From: Clostridia bacterium
GTDB lineage: Bacteria > Bacillota > Clostridia > Lachnospirales > CAG-274
Length of the DNA: 5,851 nt
Assembly: GCA_030536675.1 (NCBI GenBank)
Contig: JAUNPM010000107.1
Coordinates: 1-5,851 of the forward strand
Reading direction: 5' to 3'
Both the position numbers and the translations under genes were made by a program. The notes beneath the pieces are model-generated. The model worked only from the letters and a program-made list of their open reading frames with translations. It searched no databases and was not told where the DNA came from. The first letter of the stretch is position 1. Each line of letters starts with the position of its first letter. Shown here one piece after another: positions 1 to 5,793 of this stretch.

Positions 1-1478
1 GTGTGGTTTTAATAGGTCAAAATGTGACGGCACTTGCCGAAGAGGCAGGACACAATGAAAGTAAGATTGTTGAGAGTGATGTTTCGTATAGTCAATGGGC
101 GGAGGAAAGTATAAAAAATGCTGTTGAGGCGGGATTGGTTCCCAAGGATTTACAGTCTGACTATACAAATAAAATTACAAGAGGGGAATTTTGCCGCCTT
201 GCAGTGCAGACATATGTTACCAAGACAGGCAATGAAATCAATATGAGTGTTGAAACACCCTTTACAGATATTGATGACGTTTATATAACAACTGCCTACA
301 ATTTAAAAATCGTATCAGGGGTAGGTAATGACAAATTTGCTCCGAATAATTATATTACAAGACAGGAAGCGGCTGTTATGTTAAATAACTTGGCATACGT
401 ATTGAATATTGATAACAGTACACCTCAAGCGGAAAAATTTGTTGACGAAAGTTATTTTGCAGATTGGGCAAAATCTGCTATATATAGTGTTGCAGGAATA
501 AAAAGTGGTGATACCTATGTTATGACGGGTACGGGTAACGGTAAGTTTTCGCCGTTGATGAATTATACAAGGGAGCAGGCTGTTGCTACTATGTATCGTT
601 TATATAAATGCCAAAATACAATCAATACCGATAATATAAATGAAAGTGAAAAACTAACTATTACTGCAATTGAAAAGGAAGAAGATGATGTCATTTATCC
701 CATTAACAGACTTGTAAATGAAGGGGGAGAAGTGGTTGCAGAGTACCCATATATTATTGATATAGGCTGTGGAGTGTATATGTATAAAACCAAAACTAAA
801 GTTGATAATGATATAATTATTAAGGCGGGGCTTTTGAACAGTAAGGGTGAAATAATTGTTAATGCTGAATATGATGACATTACAGCTTATTCATATAATA
901 ATACAATAACGTTAAAGAAAGATAACACGTTTTATATATATGATAATTTGGGGAATTTAAAGAAAAGTGTTGACTATAATTTATCTGTTGACGGCATACC
1001 ATATGAGGTTGTTGAAGCTACGGGATCTAATATTATAGTAAGGCAATATGTTAATAAATTGTGGCTGGTGGGTATACAACCTGATCAGGACTATTATATA
1101 TATCGTTTGTATAGTCAGCAAAAAGCCGCAGATGATTATTTTAATATTAGGGCTATTGATAATGGTGAATTTATTGCCAATGACATATACGATGAAAAGA
1201 TTTGTATTCTTGATGCTAACGGAAACTTTAAGAAAAAAATAAATTATTCTACTGTATATAAATTGGATAAAGGCTTGTATTGTGCTAAAGAAAATTATGA
1301 TAAATATCAGGGAATATGGGATTTGGATAAATATTACAAACAGCAGGGCAAGGTTGCTCTTTTTGATGATAAATTCAATATAATAGAAGAATTTGAAGAT
1401 GTTGGGTTTGAAATTGACAGAGATAACAGAATCGTAAAAGTAGAAGGTTTGAGTGTACCTGTAGAAATAAATTATTAG
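1..1478 (+). CDS. Secreted S-layer-homology (SLH) domain protein, 5'-truncated
   Basis: This is a surface protein probably held on the cell wall by SLH domains. The frame is open at the left edge (first full codon at base 3), so the true start is upstream. The first visible residues, VVLIGQNVTALA followed by EE, look like the end of a signal peptide with a signal peptidase I site after ALA. Counting from base 3, three SLH-type repeats occupy about residues 27-72, 86-133 and 145-202. Each carries a TR-x-E/Q motif (ITRGEF, ITRQEAA, YTREQAV). The remaining ~290 residues have no recognised catalytic motif. Around residues 275-292 a GLLNSKGEIIVNAEYDDI stretch resembles a WG-type beta repeat, and similar aromatic, beta-rich segments follow, such as YIYDNLGN. 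SLH domains generally bind pyruvylated secondary cell-wall polymers; the role of the C-terminal part is unknown. The one 60-base line counted here (841-900) is 27% G+C, against 47% for one in the first ATPase gene. No link to the transporters is evident. Confidence 0.85.
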   Translation, partial: VVLIGQNVTALAEEAGHNESKIVESDVSYSQWAEESIKNAVEAGLVPKDLQSDYTNKITRGEFCRLAVQTYVTKTGNEINMSVETPFTDIDDVYITTAYNLKIVSGVGNDKFAPNNYITRQEAAVMLNNLAYVLNIDNSTPQAEKFVDESYFADWAKSAIYSVAGIKSGDTYVMTGTGNGKFSPLMNYTREQAVATMYRLYKCQNTINTDNINESEKLTITAIEKEEDDVIYPINRLVNEGGEVVAEYPYIIDIGCGVYMYKTKTKVDNDIIIKAGLLNSKGEIIVNAEYDDITAYSYNNTITLKKDNTFYIYDNLGNLKKSVDYNLSVDGIPYEVVEATGSNIIVRQYVNKLWLVGIQPDQDYYIYRLYSQQKAADDYFNIRAIDNGEFIANDIYDEKICILDANGNFKKKINYSTVYKLDKGLYCAKENYDKYQGIWDLDKYYKQQGKVALFDDKFNIIEEFEDVGFEIDRDNRIVKVEGLSVPVEINY

Positions 1479-1553
1479 TATAATGAATATTGAATAAAAT
1501 AAAAAGGTTTACAAATCTGTTTAAATGTACTGCTTTCATTTATAAAATTTATG

Positions 1554-1596
1554 TAAAGTAATTTTAACACTTTAATTGACAGAATTAATAAAGTGT
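1554..1596. promoter_or_regulatory. Candidate operator: alternating TAAAGT/ACTTTA half-sites around the -35
   Basis: ACACTTTA (1567-1574) and TAAAGTGT (1589-1596) form a perfect 8-base inverted repeat with a 14-base spacer that contains the -35 hexamer. A further TAAAGT at 1554-1559 forms a second inverted repeat with ACTTTA at 1569-1574. The hexamer therefore occurs three times in alternating orientation. The right arm lies between -35 and -10, where a bound repressor would block RNA polymerase. The repeats are seen directly; operator function is inferred, and the regulator is unknown. Confidence 0.45.
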
Positions 1597-1604
1597 GTTA
1601 TATT
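1576..1604 (+). promoter_or_regulatory. Sigma-A promoter of the first ABC operon
   Basis: TTGACA (1576-1581), a 17-base spacer and TATATT (1599-1604) form a near-consensus housekeeping promoter. TG at 1596-1597 directly upstream gives an extended -10. Transcription should begin near 1611, leaving a leader of about 70 bases before the lipoprotein start at 1682. I recognised no riboswitch or T-box in that leader. No GC-rich terminator is visible between the SLH gene stop and this promoter, so some read-through from upstream is possible. Confidence 0.75.
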
Positions 1605-1631
1605 TATTAAAAGAAATTGTGACAAGCAAAA

Positions 1632-1656
1632 TTTTGTATTTTGTACGGATTTTGTA
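1632..1656 (+). repeat. Three direct TTTTGTA repeats in the leader of the first operon
   Basis: TTTTGTA occurs at 1632-1638, 1639-1645 and 1650-1656, and the first copy overlaps a 10-base palindrome CAAAATTTTG at 1627-1636. The repeats lie in the presumed untranslated leader just before the ribosome binding site. Low sequence complexity could explain them by chance, and no function can be assigned. Confidence 0.35.
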
Positions 1657-1662
1657 AAAAAA

Positions 1663-1668
1663 GAAAGG
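1663..1668 (+). promoter_or_regulatory. Weak, distant ribosome binding site of the first lipoprotein gene
   Basis: GAAAGG is the best Shine-Dalgarno-like sequence before the ATG at 1682, but it lies 13 bases away, further than for the other genes here. A later start is unlikely because it would remove the lipoprotein signal peptide. The start therefore rests on the signal peptide more than on this site. Confidence 0.4.
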
Positions 1669-1681
1669 TTGGGTTTTAATA

Positions 1682-2512
1682 ATGAAAAAGTTTTTAAGTT
1701 TAATGCTTGCAATGAGCTTAGGTTTTGCCGCAGTGGGCTGTTCAAGCTCAAATGAAAGCGGAAGTGAGGGCACAAGCGAAGCTGCCACATCAAGTGAGGC
1801 AGGGGACAGCGCTTCTTCCGATAAGCTGATAGTGGGACTTGACGATCAGTTCCCTCCAATGGGCTTCAGAGATGAAAACAATGAAATAGTAGGCTTTGAT
1901 ATTGACCTTGCAAAAGCCGCAGGTGAAAAAATGGGTGTTGAGGTTGAATTTCAGCCTATAGACTGGGACAGCAAGGAGCTTGAATTAAATTCAGGCAAGA
2001 TCGATTTAATATGGAACGGTTTTTCCATAAGCGATGAAAGAAAAGCATCTATGGATTTTACAAAGCCGTATCTTAACAATACAATGATAATAATTGTAAA
2101 TGAAGATTCCGATATTAAAACAAAGGCTGACCTTGCAGGCAAGGTAGTAGGTGTGCAGGACGGCTCATCAGCAGTAGACGCAGTAGAGGCTGACCCTATA
2201 CATACTGAATTTAGTTCAATGCCTACATATGATACAAACATACTTGCATTGGCTGACCTTGATATTGGAAGAGTAGACGCAGTTGTGGCAGACGAGGTTG
2301 TTGCAAAATATATTATTGCACAGGATCCAAGCAAAAATTATGTAATACTTGATGATAATTTCGGTTCAGAGGTTTACGGTGTTGCAGCAAAGAAGGGCAA
2401 CACGGAATTAATAGACAAGCTTCAAAGTGCTCTTGATGAATTGTATGACGAGGGCAAGTCAGCTGAAATATCAGAAAAATGGTTTGGAGAGGACATTGTT
2501 GTCAACGAATAA
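1682..2512 (+). CDS. Polar amino acid ABC transporter, substrate-binding lipoprotein (module 1)
   Basis: This is the extracellular receptor of an amino acid importer: it binds a free amino acid and delivers it to the permease encoded next. Of its 276 residues, 1-20 form a lipoprotein signal (MKK, a hydrophobic stretch, then AVGC with Cys20 as the lipidation site). A Ser/Glu/Gly-rich linker spans about 21-47, followed by a family 3 solute-binding fold from about 48 to 270. Family landmarks are visible: the aromatic pocket segment QFPPMGF (56-62), the opening GFDIDLAKAAGEKMG, SISDER ending in Arg120 (the carboxylate-binding Arg position), VGVQDGSSA at 157-164, and VDAVVADE with Asp204 at the position that normally holds the ligand amino group. 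The gene is followed by a terminator-like hairpin and then permease and ATPase genes. The family and role are clear. The substrate is not; DGSS where many members have GTT suggests a ligand different from that of the second module. Confidence 0.93.
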   Translation: MKKFLSLMLAMSLGFAAVGCSSSNESGSEGTSEAATSSEAGDSASSDKLIVGLDDQFPPMGFRDENNEIVGFDIDLAKAAGEKMGVEVEFQPIDWDSKELELNSGKIDLIWNGFSISDERKASMDFTKPYLNNTMIIIVNEDSDIKTKADLAGKVVGVQDGSSAVDAVEADPIHTEFSSMPTYDTNILALADLDIGRVDAVVADEVVAKYIIAQDPSKNYVILDDNFGSEVYGVAAKKGNTELIDKLQSALDELYDEGKSAEISEKWFGEDIVVNE

Positions 2513-2533
2513 AAATTTATTTTAAGCATTAAT

Positions 2534-2559
2534 GGGGCTGTGAGAGCAGCCCTGTTTTT
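2534..2559 (+). terminator. Intrinsic terminator between lipoprotein and permease genes (module 1)
   Basis: GGGCTG (2535-2540) pairs with CAGCCC (2547-2552) around the loop TGAGAG. The stem can extend by G-T wobble pairs at its base, and a five-T tract follows (2555-2559). This is a good Rho-independent terminator 22 bases after the lipoprotein stop, but the permease start is only 24 bases further on. It probably acts as a partial terminator, so the binding protein is made in excess over the membrane subunits. That role is inferred from its position. Confidence 0.75.
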
Positions 2560-2582
2560 ATGTATTAAGTAAGGAGCATAGT

Positions 2583-3230
2583 ATGGAAATTTCATGGATA
2601 GGTCAAATGCTTGAGGGCTGTAAGCTGACGGTTCAGCTGTTTTTAGTTACAATAGTTGTGTCCATACCCTTTGGTCTTATATTGACTTTTTTGTATACAG
2701 GCAAAAACAGGATCATAAGGGCATTGGTAGGCTTTTATATTCTTGTTTTGAGAGGAACACCTTTGCTTTTGCAAATATTTTTTATTTATTTCGGACTTCC
2801 CTATATACCCAAAATAGGGCAGCATCTTGTTATAGCGGACAGATTTACGGCGGGAGCTGTTGCCTTTATATTAAATTATGCGGCATATTTTGCGGAAATA
2901 TTCAGAGGGGGAATATTGTCTGTGGATAAGGGACAGTATGAGGCGGCAAAGGTTCTTGGAATAAATGAAATGCAGACTAAATTTAAGATCGTTATACCCC
3001 AGATGTTCAGAATATCACTTCCCGCAGTGGCAAACGAAACAATTATACTTTTAAAGGATACGGCTTTAATAACAACGCTTGGCTTGTCCGATCTTTTAAA
3101 GGTGACAAATAATATTGTAAACAGAACAACAAATGTTTCCGCTTATGTTGTTGCGGCGGCTTTTTATCTGGTTTTAAGCTACATCTTGTCTGTTGTGTTC
3201 AAGCAGCTTGAAAAGAAGTCTGCATTTTAG
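2583..3230 (+). CDS. Polar amino acid ABC transporter permease (module 1)
   Basis: This is the membrane subunit of the first importer; such permeases dimerise to form the pathway across the cytoplasmic membrane. Its 215 residues are typical of the HisM/GlnP-type family. Hydrophobic segments lie at about 17-38, 50-72, 88-107, 145-168 and 185-207, consistent with a five-helix topology. The family motif RGTPLLLQ is at 57-64. The EAA loop that couples to the ATPase runs from Glu120 (EAAKVLGI) to about IVIPQ at 136-140. The ATG at 2583 is preceded by AAGGAG at 2571-2576 with six-base spacing. The ATPase gene follows after 11 bases, and its ribosome binding site overlaps this gene's stop codon, which suggests translational coupling. 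The family is certain and the substrate unknown. Confidence 0.93.
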   Translation: MEISWIGQMLEGCKLTVQLFLVTIVVSIPFGLILTFLYTGKNRIIRALVGFYILVLRGTPLLLQIFFIYFGLPYIPKIGQHLVIADRFTAGAVAFILNYAAYFAEIFRGGILSVDKGQYEAAKVLGINEMQTKFKIVIPQMFRISLPAVANETIILLKDTALITTLGLSDLLKVTNNIVNRTTNVSAYVVAAAFYLVLSYILSVVFKQLEKKSAF

Positions 3231-3241
3231 GAGGTTTAGCT

Positions 3242-3988
3242 ATGTATGAAATAGAAGCTGTAAATGTTAAAAAAAGTTTCGGAGATCTGGAGGTTTTAAA
3301 GGGAGTAAGTTTTAATGTGAAAAAGGGTGAGGTAGTGTCTGTGCTGGGTCCGTCAGGCTCGGGGAAAAGCACGTTTTTAAGAACACTTATTGATCTTGAG
3401 GTAATATATGAGGGAAGCATAAAAATTGCGGGAGAATATTTGTGTGACAACGGAGTTTATCCCGGCAAAAAAGAAAAAGCCCTTATACTTTCAAAGGCGG
3501 GAATGGTTTTCCAGCATTTTAATTTGTTTCCGCATATGAGCATCAAAAAAAATCTTATGTGCGCACCTATGTTAAATAAACAGGGAAGCAAAAAGGAGCT
3601 TGAGGAAATGGCTTTTGAAATGCTTAAAAAGGTGGGGCTTGAGGATAAAATGGACGTTATGCCTTCAACTCTTTCGGGAGGACAAAAGCAGAGAGTTGCA
3701 ATTGCAAGGGCTTTAATGAGAAATCCCGAAATAATTTTGTTTGACGAGCCTACATCAGCTCTTGATCCGGAGCTTACGGGTGAGGTTTTAAGCGTAATAG
3801 GCAAGCTGGCACAGGAGGGAATAACAATGGTCGTTGTTACTCACGAAATGGGATTTGCAAAAGAGGTTTCGGACAGAGTTGTTTTTATGTATGACGGAAC
3901 AGTGCTTGAAGAGGGCTCTCCCGATGAAATATTCAACTCTCCGAAAAACGAAAGAACAAGAAGTTTTATACAGTCTGTTTTAAAGTAA
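3242..3988 (+). CDS. Polar amino acid ABC transporter ATP-binding protein (module 1)
   Basis: This is the cytoplasmic ATPase that powers the first importer by ATP-driven dimerisation against the permease EAA loops. It has 248 residues, the usual size for GlnQ/HisP-like proteins. All motifs are intact: Walker A GPSGSGKST (36-44), Q-loop Gln91 in VFQHFNLFPH, signature LSGGQKQR (144-151), Walker B IILFDE (164-169) with catalytic Glu169, D-loop SALD (172-175), and switch His201 in THEMGFA. I see no extra C-terminal regulatory domain. AGGAGG (3229-3234) overlaps the permease stop and sits seven bases before the ATG. The gene ends the first module and is followed by a hairpin and a new promoter. 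Enzyme class is certain; the transported amino acid is not. Confidence 0.95.
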   Translation: MYEIEAVNVKKSFGDLEVLKGVSFNVKKGEVVSVLGPSGSGKSTFLRTLIDLEVIYEGSIKIAGEYLCDNGVYPGKKEKALILSKAGMVFQHFNLFPHMSIKKNLMCAPMLNKQGSKKELEEMAFEMLKKVGLEDKMDVMPSTLSGGQKQRVAIARALMRNPEIILFDEPTSALDPELTGEVLSVIGKLAQEGITMVVVTHEMGFAKEVSDRVVFMYDGTVLEEGSPDEIFNSPKNERTRSFIQSVLK

Positions 3989-3993
3989 AAAAC

Positions 3994-4023
3994 GTATTTA
4001 TACTTTAGTCCAAGCATAAATGT
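3994..4023. terminator. Hairpin after the first ATPase gene; T-run only on the minus strand
   Basis: Bases 3994-4005 pair with 4012-4023 around the loop TAGTCC. There is one A-C mismatch (4002/4015) and two wobble pairs at the base. The right arm is not followed by a T-tract on the + strand. The left side is preceded by six As (3987-3992), so the structure resembles an intrinsic terminator when read on the minus strand. It may be a weak end to the first operon, a 3'-end stabiliser, or a block to antisense transcription. Confidence 0.4.
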
Positions 4024-4037
4024 TAAGAAAATAAAGG

Positions 4038-4049
4038 ATATGGTCATAT
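4038..4049. promoter_or_regulatory. Short palindrome upstream of the second promoter
   Basis: ATATG-GT-CATAT is a perfect 5+2+5 palindrome that ends five bases before the -35 of the second promoter. It could be a regulator site, but a 10-base match in AT-rich DNA is weak evidence and no regulator can be named. Confidence 0.2.
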
Positions 4050-4054
4050 TTTCG

Positions 4055-4083
4055 TTGACGATTTGTAAAAAATTTGTTATTAT
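4055..4083 (+). promoter_or_regulatory. Sigma-A promoter of the second ABC operon
   Basis: TTGACG (4055-4060), a 17-base spacer and TATTAT (4078-4083) form a strong housekeeping promoter. TG at 4075-4076 gives an extended -10, as at the first promoter. Start of transcription is expected near 4090, leaving a short leader that contains little beyond the ribosome binding site. The spacer contains a direct repeat of ATTTGT at 4061-4066 and 4072-4077, 11 bases apart. This promoter implies that the second transporter can be transcribed independently of the first. Confidence 0.7.
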
Positions 4084-4099
4084 TAACATATAGATTACT

Positions 4100-4106
4100 A
4101 AGGAGG
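4100..4106 (+). promoter_or_regulatory. Ribosome binding site that places the second lipoprotein start at 4115
   Basis: AAGGAGG is a near-perfect Shine-Dalgarno sequence. It ends only two bases before the ATG at 4109, which is too close, but eight bases before the in-frame ATG at 4115, which is ideal. The downstream ATG is therefore preferred, shortening the protein by two residues. Confidence 0.75.
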
Positions 4107-4114
4107 CAATGAAA

Positions 4115-4954
4115 ATGAAAAAATTTGTTAAGTTTATGAGTTTGCTTGTTGCAGGAACTATGCTTTTGGGAGCAGTTGGCTGCGGAAGCTCAAGCACTGA
4201 CAACGGGGGCAGTGAAGAAACAACAGCAGAGGCTTCAGGAGCTGAAGGAAGCGGTACGGCTTCCGTTAAAACAGTGCAGGAAGGAAAGCTCATTTGGGCT
4301 ACAAATGCAGAGTTTGCACCATATGAATATATGGAGGGCAGTGAAGTTGTGGGCATTGATGCGGAAATAGCCGACGCTATTGCGGCAAAGCTCGGTCTTG
4401 AGGCTCAGGTTGAAAATATGGATTTTGACGCTATTATTTCATCTGTAACATCAGGTAAGGCAGATATAGGTCTTGCAGGTATGACTGTGGATCCTGACAG
4501 ACTTAACAACGTAAACTTCAGTGATACTTATGTTGAAGCAGGTCAGGCCATTGTTGTTACAACGGATTCAGACATTAAGTCAGCTGCCGACTTAAGTGGT
4601 AAAATAATAGGAGTGCAGAGAGGAACTACAGGCGATGAGTATGTTTCAAAAGCTGAAAACGGTGTAAATCCAGCAAGTGTTGAAAGATACGGAAGCGGTA
4701 CGGACGCTGCTCAGTCTTTGATTACAGGCAAAATTGACGCTATAGTTATTGACAACGAGCCTGCAAAGAAAATTGCAGAGGCATCTCCCGATAAGCTGGT
4801 TAAGCTGGACGAAACATTAACATCTGAGGAATATGCAATAGCTGTAGACAAGAATAATACAGAGCTTTTAGATGCTATAAACACTGCTCTTCAGGAAATG
4901 AAGGACAGCGGAGAGCTTCAAGCTATTTTGGACAAGTATTTAAATGAGGAATAA
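4115..4954 (+). CDS. Polar amino acid ABC transporter, substrate-binding lipoprotein (module 2)
   Basis: This is the extracellular amino acid receptor of the second importer. With the start at 4115 it has 279 residues; an in-frame ATG at 4109 would add Met-Lys but is too close to the Shine-Dalgarno sequence. A lipoprotein signal (MKKFVKFMSLLVAG...) ends in AVGC with Cys23 as the lipidation site. A Ser/Glu/Gly/Ala-rich linker runs to about residue 50, followed by a family 3 solute-binding fold. Ligand-site landmarks are EFAPYEY (66-72), AGMTVDPDR with Arg129 as the likely carboxylate-binding residue, IGVQRGTT at 165-172, and IVIDNEPA with Asp213 at the amino-group position. The GTT loop and the aromatic pair around Tyr70/Tyr72 are the common form for this family and differ from the first module. 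A permease gene follows after a hairpin. The exact substrate cannot be read from sequence alone. Confidence 0.93.
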   Translation: MKKFVKFMSLLVAGTMLLGAVGCGSSSTDNGGSEETTAEASGAEGSGTASVKTVQEGKLIWATNAEFAPYEYMEGSEVVGIDAEIADAIAAKLGLEAQVENMDFDAIISSVTSGKADIGLAGMTVDPDRLNNVNFSDTYVEAGQAIVVTTDSDIKSAADLSGKIIGVQRGTTGDEYVSKAENGVNPASVERYGSGTDAAQSLITGKIDAIVIDNEPAKKIAEASPDKLVKLDETLTSEEYAIAVDKNNTELLDAINTALQEMKDSGELQAILDKYLNEE

Positions 4955-4971
4955 ATCGATTAAAAAAACTA

Positions 4972-4996
4972 AAGGGTGTGTGTAAAGCACACCCTT
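4972..4996. terminator. Stable hairpin between lipoprotein and permease genes (module 2)
   Basis: AAGGGTGTG (4972-4980) pairs perfectly over nine bases with CACACCCTT (4988-4996) around a seven-base loop. Downstream on the + strand there is only TTAATTAG at the arm end, a poor T-tract, so termination in this direction is probably weak. It may instead protect the 3' end of the upstream lipoprotein message. On the minus strand the stem is followed by TAG and seven Ts (complement of 4962-4968), a better terminator in that direction. It sits at the same place as the module 1 terminator. Confidence 0.6.
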
Positions 4997-5013
4997 AATT
5001 AGAGGAAATATAT

Positions 5014-5793
5014 ATGGAAAAAATAATATATAATATTGCGGCTTTTTTTACATCTCCCGAAAAAGCACAGTGGTTTGTAACGGAATTGTACAACAATTTC
5101 TTAGAGGACGACAGATGGACTTGGCTTGTTGACGGCTTGTGGGTGACACTTAAGCTTACTTTTTTTTCTTTTATATTCGGGCTTTTAATTGGTCTTGTTA
5201 TAGCTATTATAAGAGTGAGCTATGACAAAAAAAACGATACGCCCACAACTAATTTTAAACAAAAGGCAAGCAGGGCTTTATTGGGATTTTTTAATTTAAT
5301 ATGCAAAATTTATTTAAATATAATACAGGGTACTCCTACAATTGTTCAGATAATGATAATTTATTTTGTTATACTTGCAAATTCAACAAATAAGGTGGGA
5401 GTTGCAATACTTGGTTTTACAATAAATTCCAGTGCTTATGTGGCTGAAATAATAAGAGGCGGCATTAACGGCGTGGATAAGGGACAAACAGAGGCAGGCA
5501 GAAGCCTTGGCTTTGGATACATACCTACAATGGTATACATTGTTATACCACAGGCTCTTAAAAGCTCTCTTCCGGCTCTTTGCAACGAGCTTGTTGTTCT
5601 TTTAAAGGAAACCTCCGTTGCAAGTATGGTTGCACTTGAGGATCTGCTTTCTGCGGCTTTGTTAATAAAGAGCCGTACTTATAATGCATTTATGCCTCTT
5701 ATAGCGGCGGCACTTATATATCTTGTTATTGTTTCTATACTTAGAAGCTTATCTAACCGACTTGAAAGGAGGCTTAATTCAGGTGAAAGATAA
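5014..5793 (+). CDS. Polar amino acid ABC transporter permease (module 2)
   Basis: This is the membrane subunit of the second importer. At 259 residues it is 44 longer than the module 1 permease. The extra length lies in an N-terminal stretch (about 1-37, containing DDRWTWLVDG just before the first helix) and in a hydrophilic insert rich in Lys, Asn and Thr at about 70-86. Hydrophobic segments lie at about 42-67, 88-121, 127-147, 185-208 and 226-244. The family motif appears as IIQGTPTIVQ (103-112), with Gln where module 1 has Arg. The ATPase-coupling EAA loop starts at Glu160 as EAGRSLGF and ends near IVIPQ at 176-180. AGAGGAAA at 5001-5008 is the ribosome binding site, with GAGG eight bases from the ATG. 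The 3' end overlaps the start of the next ATPase gene by 11 bases. Confidence 0.93.
   Translation: MEKIIYNIAAFFTSPEKAQWFVTELYNNFLEDDRWTWLVDGLWVTLKLTFFSFIFGLLIGLVIAIIRVSYDKKNDTPTTNFKQKASRALLGFFNLICKIYLNIIQGTPTIVQIMIIYFVILANSTNKVGVAILGFTINSSAYVAEIIRGGINGVDKGQTEAGRSLGFGYIPTMVYIVIPQALKSSLPALCNELVVLLKETSVASMVALEDLLSAALLIKSRTYNAFMPLIAAALIYLVIVSILRSLSNRLERRLNSGER
5765..5772 (+). promoter_or_regulatory. Ribosome binding site inside the permease gene, selecting a GTG start
   Basis: AAAGGAGG lies within the last codons of the permease gene. It ends 10 bases before the GTG at 5783 but 25 bases before the in-frame ATG at 5798, so the GTG is the better start. The overlap suggests translational coupling of permease and ATPase. 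Confidence 0.65.

Noticed and set aside
1482..1500. ArgR-like TGAAT sequences after the SLH gene
   Set aside because: The two TGAAT copies are direct, not inverted, and lie far upstream of the promoter, so they do not match the ArgR palindrome.
1574..1588. Possible CodY box overlapping the -35 of the first promoter (AATTGACAGAATTAA)
   Set aside because: CodY would make sense for an amino acid transporter, but against AATTTTCWGAAAATT I count six mismatches, too many in AT-rich DNA. The longer TAAAGT-based repeat explains the symmetry better.
1605..1681. Riboswitch or T-box in the leader of the first operon
   Set aside because: The leader is only about 70 bases, AT-rich, and shows no T-box sequence, conserved riboswitch core or terminator/antiterminator pair.
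1572..2334. Minus-strand open frames over the first promoter and lipoprotein gene (95 and 127 codons)
   Set aside because: They overlap a clearly functional lipoprotein gene and promoter, and show no recognisable protein features.
4002..4037. ACTTTA and TAAAG copies upstream of the second promoter as the same operator as in module 1
   Set aside because: The spacing (24 bases) and arm lengths differ from the first site, and ACTTTA is part of the hairpin after the ATPase gene, so a shared operator is not supported.
3841..4356. 171-codon minus-strand open frame spanning the gap between modules
   Set aside because: It is antisense to the ATPase end and the second lipoprotein, has no ribosome binding site I can see, and its composition mirrors the sense genes, so it is a shadow frame.
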